Source: Melioribacteraceae bacterium (GTDB lineage Bacteria > Bacteroidota > Ignavibacteria > Ignavibacteriales > Melioribacteraceae). From it: a DNA stretch of 6,352 bases. Below, one piece after another: positions 1 to 5,900 of this stretch. The DNA lies in assembly GCA_027036655.1 (NCBI GenBank), contig JALWEC010000523.1, positions 1 through 6,352 of the forward strand, read 5' to 3'. The translations under genes were made by a program, and so were the position numbers. A model generated the notes under the pieces. The model had not been told where the DNA came from, made no database searches, and saw nothing but the letters and a program-made list of their open reading frames with translations. The stretch's first letter is position 1. The number at the start of each line of letters is the position of its first letter.

Positions 1-1237
1 GCCAAATTACAATTCCTTTCCCCGGCAGCGCCCAATCAAATTCATCAACATCGGTTACAACTCCGCGAAGCGTGTCAATATCATAATTGTTAAAGCCGGT
101 TGTATCGTTTGATAAAACAATCGTGTGGCTTCTGTTTCCGAGTTTATATGTAATAACGGCTCCGTTATTGTCGGCGTCGCGTTCGCGATTTTCAATCAGA
201 AAGTACTCACTGGAGTTTATCGGGATTTTTACCAGCGTTGTATCGCCTGCCTGAGCTTTAGCGTAAGTTGTCAAATCAACTTTCGTGTCTTTAAGATAAA
301 TTTCCTTCGGTTCAATCCAGCCAAGCCACATTTTTTCAATCGGAGAAGGCGCGGGAGGAAAAGCGCCGCCGTATGCGAAAATCGATTGCCCGTCCATCAG
401 TCCGAATCTTCCTATTGCGCTGTAGCCTGTTTCCGTGTTGTACAAATCGGGCAAGCCCAAATAGCTTCCTACCATTGATACCGCAAGTCCGTTAATCGTA
501 AGCTGGTAAAGCGCCGTGCCGACAATAGTCGCCGATTCGCGCGATTCGGTTTCAGGTAGAATTGCAGAATTTTTGATTTTAAAATTATTGCCGACTTCAA
601 TTCCGTCAAAAGTATTCCCGAAATAGTAGCGCATTGAATTTAGCGAAAGATAAACCGAAGGAATATCGCGCTCCAATCCGAGACTTCCGGGAAGCGAAAC
701 ATCGCGTCCTACTCCCGCGTGAAAAACAACAAACATATCATATTGTGAAAAATCAAAATTAGGATTCTGAGCGGAAAATTTTTGCCACGACTCTTGAGCA
801 AGATTTACAATTCCGCTGAAATCATCCGAACCGACTTCCGGGGAATAAACGCGCATCGTATTATCAAGCGTTACAATGTTATCCGCCACCGTATAATTAA
901 CATAAAGTTTTCCGTCTGAATTTTTTTCATAATAATTTTTCACAAACTCAAGATGATTTTCAAAATAGACTTTATCATGCGGAAGCGGATCAATAATATC
1001 GGTGCGGGAGGCGGTTTGTTCCGAATAAACCGAGCCGAAAGTTCCGTTACCAACCGTAGCGTCATATAAATCGGGTTGAAACTGAACCATTATGGCAAGG
1101 ATATTAAGCGTATCCAAACCGCTTTTAAGTTCGCCCGAATTATTTAAGATGGTTAAGTTCGGTTTAAAATGATTTTGCGCGGTTAAAGAAACTCCGCTTA
1201 GAACCAAAAAGAGTAACAAAGTTTTGATTTTTTTCAT
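1..1237 (-). CDS. Secreted M6-like (immune inhibitor A-like) protein with degenerate zinc site; 3' end outside window
   Basis: An uninterrupted frame of 412 codons starts at ATG 1237-1235 and runs off the left edge. Residues 1-21 form a signal peptide (MKKIK, hydrophobic TLLLFLVLSGVSLTA, likely cleavage before QN). The rest follows the layout of M6 metalloproteases: 'FHAGVGRD' at about 172-179, 'GLPDLYNT' at 261-268, 'GRFGLMDGQS' at 276-285, 'EKMWLGWIEP' at 301-310, 'YFLIENR' at 345-351, and 'DWALPGKGIVIW' at 401-412, just where M6 proteins normally read IWHID. In M6 enzymes 'GLPDLY' closes an HExxHxxGxxD zinc site. Here residues 254-258 are SMVGS, so both histidines and the glutamate are lost while G261 and D264 remain. 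The protein is thus probably not a protease. Adjacency to porV/porU suggests a T9SS client, but the C-terminus is not visible. No good Shine-Dalgarno precedes the ATG; the start was chosen from the signal peptide. It is separated from porV by 238 bases and a probable terminator. Confidence 0.85.
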   Translation of the reverse strand, partial: MKKIKTLLLFLVLSGVSLTAQNHFKPNLTILNNSGELKSGLDTLNILAIMVQFQPDLYDATVGNGTFGSVYSEQTASRTDIIDPLPHDKVYFENHLEFVKNYYEKNSDGKLYVNYTVADNIVTLDNTMRVYSPEVGSDDFSGIVNLAQESWQKFSAQNPNFDFSQYDMFVVFHAGVGRDVSLPGSLGLERDIPSVYLSLNSMRYYFGNTFDGIEVGNNFKIKNSAILPETESRESATIVGTALYQLTINGLAVSMVGSYLGLPDLYNTETGYSAIGRFGLMDGQSIFAYGGAFPPAPSPIEKMWLGWIEPKEIYLKDTKVDLTTYAKAQAGDTTLVKIPINSSEYFLIENRERDADNNGAVITYKLGNRSHTIVLSNDTTGFNNYDIDTLRGVVTDVDEFDWALPGKGIVIW

Positions 1238-1259
1238 CTTGAGATATCAATCCATTAAA

Positions 1260-1275
1260 AATTATTTAAACAATT
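1260..1275. promoter_or_regulatory. AT-rich 16-base imperfect palindrome upstream of M6-like gene
   Basis: The sequence AATTATTTAAACAATT is symmetric about TTTAAA except for one position pair, which is a G-T pair. It lies 22 bases upstream of the M6-like ATG, where an operator or the promoter itself could sit. The surrounding DNA is nearly all A/T, so chance symmetry is a real possibility. Confidence 0.2.
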
Positions 1276-1349
1276 AAAATACAACTAATAGAATCCTTAT
1301 CGATTAAAAATTTATCCGCCTTGCCGGAATAATTTTAACCGAATACTTC

Positions 1350-1386
1350 ATCTGCGTAAATCATAAAAAATCTGCGTCATCTGCGT
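1350..1386. repeat. Three ATCTGCGT units (dispersed-type intergenic repeat)
   Basis: The octamer ATCTGCGT occurs at 1350-1357, 1370-1377 and 1379-1386, with start-to-start spacings of 20 and 9 bases. On the minus strand it reads as repeated ACGCAGAT with AT-rich spacers. From general knowledge, similar 'ACGCAGAT' strings recur in intergenic DNA of many environmental Bacteroidota and related genomes. The function is unknown; nothing here encodes a protein or forms a strong hairpin. Confidence 0.7.
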
Positions 1387-1413
1387 CCTATTTTTCATTC
1401 TTAATCATAATAA

Positions 1414-1462
1414 GAACAAAGCTAAATCCGACCGAACAATCAATCGAATTTAGCTTTAGTTC
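1414..1462 (-). terminator. Probable rho-independent terminator of porV
   Basis: Read on the minus strand, GAAC-T-AAAGCTAAATTCG pairs with CGGATTTAGCTTT-GTTC across a 14-base loop. This gives 17 pairs with a single bulged T. One pair is U-G in minus-strand RNA but an A-C mismatch in plus-strand RNA, so the structure favours leftward transcription, the direction of porV. It starts 13 bases past the porV stop and is followed by a short U-rich stretch (TTATTATG). The tail is weaker than in a classical terminator, so the element could instead protect the 3' end of the messenger. Confidence 0.65.
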
Positions 1463-1475
1463 ACTATGATAAAAA

Positions 1476-2618
1476 TTAAATTCCTCTCGGAAAACCTCTT
1501 ACCGTTTCATGCTGCTCCCCCCACTTCATCGATAGCGAGAATCTTAAAGTTTGCGCCAGCGGATGATTGATATCGCCTCCGACCAAACTTGTGCTGATGT
1601 AACTGAAGTCGAACGAGTAAAGGTCGTATCTTAAACCGGCTCCGAAGGTGGCAAATTTACGGTTACCATACGCGGGGTCTTCGTAAAAGAAACCTGTTCT
1701 GAGCGCGAACATAAAGTCGCTCGGCTCGCCGTACCAATATTCCAAACCGACTGAAAAATTTATTTGTCTGATGCTTTTCCATGAAGTAAAAATTGCTTCG
1801 TAGAAAGGATCTGCCTGAGTAGTGGAATCGTGTTTTGTTACAAGCAGTTTATTAAAATCATTCGTCAATGTTAACGAGTTGTAATCATTCTCGAATAATC
1901 TCACGGCATAACCGACGCGGAGATTAGTAGGAATCGGGTCGGCTTGTTCCTGATCAATGTAATAAATTTTTGGTCCGAGATTACTCAAATTAGCGCCGAA
2001 ACTTACTCTGTCTCCCATATCGCCAATTAAGGGAATAATAAGCTCTTGCGGTCTGTACATTGCTCCAATATCAAAACTGATTGTTGTGGCAACTCCGCTT
2101 CCCTGCTCCTGTTCGGTAGGTTTATCGGACAACCGGCTGTGAATTACCCGGAAGTTAAATCCGAGTCCGATGCTTTCCGTAAGTTTGGTTGCATATCCGA
2201 CCGTAGCCGCAACGTCAAAGGAACGAAAAGTACCGATTGGAGTTGACGATCCGGCGCCTGTTCGAATAAACTCGCCGAAATTCATAAATGTTACGCCTGC
2301 GGAAATAGTTCCGTCTATGTCGTCAATATATTGTCTGTAAGCAAGAAAGTCATAGAATAAATCGAGATGAAACTGCGGAAGCCAATTACTGTGAGTAAGC
2401 TGTACTTCCGAGCCGCGCAAATAAGCAAGTCCCGCGGGATTCCAGTAGAGGGCGGCTGCGTTATCCGCAAGTCCCACGCCCGATTCTCCCATTCCGCCCG
2501 CTCTCGAGTCAGGCGACACAAGCAGAAACGGAACGGCTGCTTCACCCTGTGCATGTACAAAATTGGGCGCCAAAAAGAGTCCAATCGCAAACAAGACAAC
2601 AAATTTTAATTTCAACAT
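1476..2618 (-). CDS. porV: Type IX secretion outer-membrane shuttle protein PorV
   Basis: This complete 380-residue protein is of the PorV (LptO) family, a FadL-like outer-membrane beta-barrel. In characterised T9SS, PorV takes cargo from the SprA/Sov translocon through its C-terminal signal and brings it to the PorU sortase in the attachment complex. Residues 1-24 are a signal peptide (KLK, hydrophobic core, cleavage after VHA before QG). The family signature follows directly: 'AAVPFLLVSPDSRAGGMG' at about 27-44, then 'GVGLADNAAALYWNPAGLAYL', where the WNPAGLA block is highly characteristic. The remainder is alternating amphipathic strands rich in aromatics and glycine ('FGANLSN', 'FSVGLEYWY', 'FGAGLRYDLYSFDFSYIS'), ending 'LAQTLRFSLSMKW' plus a short polar tail. 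Length matches the family. The start is supported by AAAGGAG at 2624-2630, five bases from the ATG. It lies downstream of porU in the same direction, as in Porphyromonas. PorQ was considered and fits less well, given the length and the N-terminal signature. Confidence 0.93.
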   Translation of the reverse strand: MLKLKFVVLFAIGLFLAPNFVHAQGEAAVPFLLVSPDSRAGGMGESGVGLADNAAALYWNPAGLAYLRGSEVQLTHSNWLPQFHLDLFYDFLAYRQYIDDIDGTISAGVTFMNFGEFIRTGAGSSTPIGTFRSFDVAATVGYATKLTESIGLGFNFRVIHSRLSDKPTEQEQGSGVATTISFDIGAMYRPQELIIPLIGDMGDRVSFGANLSNLGPKIYYIDQEQADPIPTNLRVGYAVRLFENDYNSLTLTNDFNKLLVTKHDSTTQADPFYEAIFTSWKSIRQINFSVGLEYWYGEPSDFMFALRTGFFYEDPAYGNRKFATFGAGLRYDLYSFDFSYISTSLVGGDINHPLAQTLRFSLSMKWGEQHETVRGFPRGI

Positions 2619-2623
2619 TTTTT

Positions 2624-2630
2624 CTCCTTT
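2624..2630 (-). promoter_or_regulatory. Ribosome binding site of porV
   Basis: The minus strand reads AAAGGAG followed by AAAAA and the porV ATG. It fixes the start at 2618 and agrees with the signal peptide. This is a stronger Shine-Dalgarno than is common in Bacteroidota proper, and the M6-like gene in this window has none. Confidence 0.8.
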
Positions 2631-2650
2631 ATTTAGTATTTTATTAAAAA

Positions 2651-2679
2651 TTTATCTTTATCAAAAATTGTTAAATCAA
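2651..2679 (-). promoter_or_regulatory. Possible porV promoter
   Basis: On the minus strand TTGATT (2674-2679) and GATAAA (2651-2656) are separated by 17 bases, a sigma-70-like arrangement 20 bases upstream of the Shine-Dalgarno. No good match to the Bacteroidota TTTG / TAnnTTTG pattern was found. In such A/T-rich DNA a chance match is likely, so confidence is low. Confidence 0.3.
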
Positions 2680-2686
2680 TTTTTTC

Positions 2687-2721
2687 AGTAATGAGTTATC
2701 TGCCACGGCGGAGTAATGAGT
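2687..2721. repeat. AGTAATGAGT direct repeat flanking a small hairpin
   Basis: AGTAATGAGT occurs at 2687-2696 and 2712-2721, 25 bases apart. Between and slightly overlapping them is TCTGCCACGGCGGA (2699-2712), which can fold as a five-pair stem with a CACG loop and one wobble pair. Locally GC-rich DNA in an otherwise A/T-rich gap suggests an inserted or dispersed short repeat rather than drift. Confidence 0.5.
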
Positions 2722-2804
2722 AACGTTCTTTTTCATTATTCATTTTCAAATAACTCGATATTAATCTAATTTTCGCGACTAAATATATTCTAAACGCAAA
2801 ATGG

Positions 2805-2923
2805 TTTTCGTAAATACCTTCGAGGTTTTTAATATTAACAAATATTGAAAATTCGTCTATTGTTTTATAAAAAGCAAATTTCTAAATAAATCATTCAAAC
2901 CTCGAAGGTTTATTTGCAAAAAA
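2805..2923. repeat. Inverted-repeat pair, MITE-like, about 120 bases overall
   Basis: ACCTTCGAGGTTT at 2816-2828 is the exact reverse complement of AAACCTCGAAGGT at 2897-2909. The similarity extends outward: TTTTCGTAAATA on the left and, reverse-complemented, TTTTTGCAAATAAA on the right, with two substitutions and a two-base gap. Each copy is also a small hairpin on its own (AAACCT-CGA-AGGTTT on the right; four pairs on the left). The DNA between is A/T-rich and non-coding. No target-site duplication is evident. The arrangement fits a small non-autonomous mobile element remnant, a pair of dispersed palindromic repeats, or a weak terminator after porU; no convincing U-tract supports the last. 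Confidence 0.6.
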
Positions 2924-2949
2924 CAACGTGTATAAAATAGAAATTTCTT

Positions 2950-5900
2950 CTATCGGATCACGGCAAGTTTGCCGTCAAACGATTCGGAATAATTTCCTGA
3001 TTCGCCGCTTACGTTTATTCTGTAAAGATAAGTTCCGTTAGCTAATCTGTCGCCGTCTTCGTCCAGACCGTCCCAGAATATTTTAACGAATTTATCGGGA
3101 ATTCCGTATTCCTGAATCTCTTTAATTTTTCTCCCGTAAACCGTATAAACGTTTATTCTTACATTTACCGGTTCATTTAAATTATGCTGGAAAGTAAAAT
3201 AAGTACCGCCGCTAAACGGATTCGGGAAATTAACGATATTTTTTACAGTCAGTCCGTCGCCGCTTACCACCGTGAATTTACTCTCCTTTTCGGACATATT
3301 ATTGAAAACATCCCAAGCTTTAACGATGATTGTATAATCTCCCGGCTTGTATTCGTAAAAGTTATATTTAATCTCGCCCGATTTTCCGCCCTTATCCAAA
3401 TCGCCTATAAAGTAATTTGTGAAATCGATAGGGTTTTCCTCGTCGTTGTTTATTATACCTTCAAGTTTGTGTCCCAATCCCAAACCTGAAGTATTGATAC
3501 CCGTTTCATCATCCAATTTTGCGTAAAAACTGAAATCGGGATTAACGAGGTACCCGTTTTGGTCGGAAGGATTATCGAATGAAATCTCTATAGTCGGGCC
3601 CGCGCCGTCGTTAACTCGTGAAGTATCCACACCGGAAACCAAAATCGAATTTGCTCCGCCGATAGCGTCAACTTTATCGTTGAAACAATATGCCGTAACT
3701 TTTCCCAAATTGTTCCCATACGAAATATCTTTTGGAACGACAAACTTCGTAACAAACTTTCCGTTAACAATACTGGCTCTCCCCTTGTACAAAATTCCTC
3801 CTTCTTCCCAGATGCTATAATTCCATTCAGGAATTTCAACTTTTCTGTACGAATCGTGTACTGTTATGATTGCCTCTCCGGTAAAGGAGGAAGTTGTATC
3901 GAAAACATTGCCCTTTACGGAAACGTCCCCGAGAGCTTTAATCGTCGCATGATGAAGAGTAATATCCAAGCCGTTAATTGAATCGATGTAAGCTCTCATT
4001 TTCGGTTCCAATAACCTTAAGATAGGAACTGAGAGCAAAGAAAACTTTTCCGTGTTCGGGGAAGGATTAAGCATCTTGGCTTGATAAAAAGCATATCCTA
4101 ATCTTGTCGGTAAGTTTAGGGAATCTCTTCTCGAAACAAGGAATTGATAAAAATCTTCATTCAGCGCAGCATTGTTCGACGAATAAACAGGTCTGTTCGA
4201 AGCAAATGAACCGATAGCTCCTCCGTCAGGTTTAAGCACTAATTTCTCTGCTCCGCTCTTTTTAGTCGGATCGTCGCATCTTCCGAAATCACAAGTGGCG
4301 GCAGAGAGGAAAAAATAATTCGTATTAATTAACTGAGGAATAGTTACGTCGCTTATAAAAACCCGCTCGTGTGTTAAAACATCGGGATTGCCGTGTCCGT
4401 AAAAATTAAAAATTAAAGTCCCGTTATTGATTGCATCTATAATAGCCTTATTTACAAGGGGTTTCCGCCTTCCAAGTCCCGTAATAACCGTCGGGTACTG
4501 GATTAGATAAATTTTATCCTGTTCATAATATACGGGCAGATTTGCAGCTAAGGATTCCGAGCGATATGTGTGTTCGTTCCCGTCGTCTCCGTGCGAAGTC
4601 AATCCGTCGTCGGCAAGGAGAGTTATTCTGCTTCTCCATTCCGAAAAATCTGTATTGTTTTCATAAGCGATCAATTTATCTATGTACGCGTCGGCTTCTT
4701 CATTGTTTTCAACCGGAAGCCGCGCAACGGCTAAATCTACAATTGCGTCGTTGCCGTCAACCATTGCATAGTAATCGTCTGTAAAGTAAGAATTAACCTC
4801 ATAGAGAGACTCGATGGTTTCCCGCATCGGAATTAGGTTGTTGTTTTTATTCTCGGTGTTAAAATAATCGTAACTTCCGTTTCCGAATAGCAAAACATAT
4901 TCCGGTTTGACGGAAGAATTAAGATAAAGATACCGGATAAAATCCCTTAGGGCTGCGGGATCAAAAGCTCCGCATGAAAACTCGTTAAAAATATCATCCG
5001 TATAAAATAACGAAGTCGGTATTGAATTAGGCGACTCGTTATTCAAATAATCCACCAATCTTTCCGCAGAATTTTTAAGTAATCGATTTGTAATTACAAT
5101 CGATTTGGTATTGGTGATGTTTCCTCTTAAATTCGAGTTGGGAACGGATTCAAAATCCCCCGCGGTTTTAACTCCGGAATTTGTAAACGCCACATATTTA
5201 TGGATATTATTTAAAGTTAACGTTTGATAGAACGAAGCGTTCCCGGCGTTATCGGAATTAAGCGGCACAGAATGAATATCCGAATAGTCTGTTACGTCAA
5301 GTACGGTAATATCCGAAGAGCCGAAACCGCTTAACTCGAATTTCACATTGGCTGAAGTATCCTTTGAGAAAAAAACAAGAAAATCATCTTTCGGCTTAAG
5401 ATAGGAATCATAATTTATTTCAAAATAATCGAGCGCGCCGTTTTTATCCGTGGAATTAGCTTCAAACGTAAATTTTAATGCGCTTTTATTGTTATTTAAA
5501 TTTCCCGTAAAGGAAGTTGTTCCTTTAATATATTTTCCGAAAACATAACTGCTTGCGCCGTAACCGCGCAGGTTGCTCGCAAGAATATTATTGCCGCTTT
5601 CTTCGATAGTAAAATAAACCGAAGGCGAAGAAAGATTGGCGACGGCATAATTATAAATTATCTTACTTCCCGGAACTCGGTTGTAGAGTGTGTTCTCAAA
5701 ACTTTGCGTTCGCTGTGAATATGAAAAAGACTCGCCGAGAAAAATCCGTCCGGACTTAATTACGTTAAAAATATCTTTCTCATGATACAAGTATGACTTA
5801 GTCGTATTTTGAATAAAATAGTCAGAGGGTGTTCCAGCCGATTGCTCGACAACCCTTTTCCCGTCGCTTCCGCCCCATGTAATCCAGTAATAATTCTTTT

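Larger units (their letters stand above)
1238..1475. other. Intergenic region between porV and the M6-like gene
   Basis: This AT-rich gap of 238 bases contains, from porV leftward, a long hairpin (1414-1462), a three-unit ATCTGCGT repeat (1350-1386), a TCCG...CGGA dyad (1315-1328) and an AT-rich imperfect palindrome (1260-1275) just upstream of the M6-like start. Any promoter of the M6-like gene should lie in about 1240-1310. The minus strand there is so T/A-rich that several weak boxes can be drawn, and none stands out. No open frame or RNA gene is seen. Confidence 0.6.
2619..2949. other. Non-coding gap between porU and porV
   Basis: This gap of 331 bases holds no credible gene on either strand. 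From porU leftward it contains an inverted-repeat pair with AT-rich DNA between (2805-2923), an AATATT dyad (2831-2846), a direct repeat flanking a small GGCGGA hairpin (2687-2721), and a possible porV promoter (2651-2679) ahead of the ribosome binding site. The length suggests that porV has its own promoter as well as, or instead of, read-through from porU. Confidence 0.7.

Noticed and set aside
125..478. Plus-strand open frame of 117 codons
   Set aside because: It lies wholly antisense to the M6-like gene, whose frame has a signal peptide and clear family motifs; the plus-strand product is low-complexity and has no recognisable domain.
1..1237. The M6-like gene as a frameshifted or decayed pseudogene
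   Set aside because: All 412 codons read through without a stop, M6 landmarks appear in one frame from start to edge, and only the zinc-ligand positions are changed.
1350..1386. A possible CRISPR array
   Set aside because: The repeated unit is only 8 bases, spacing is irregular (20 and 9), and no unique spacers of normal length or cas genes are present.
2046..2609. Open frames of 66-95 codons on both strands inside porV
   Set aside because: All overlap the well-supported porV frame, have no ribosome binding sites of note, and give compositionally odd proteins; they are shadows of porV.
2816..2846. Rho-independent terminator for porU at the left arm of the inverted repeat
   Set aside because: In the porU transcript direction the hairpin has only four pairs and its U-run lies on the wrong side; the AATATT dyad beside it is too A/T-rich to be stable.
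3184..4784. Open frames of 80-101 codons inside porU
   Set aside because: They overlap conserved C25 and Ig-like coding sequence and show no family features.
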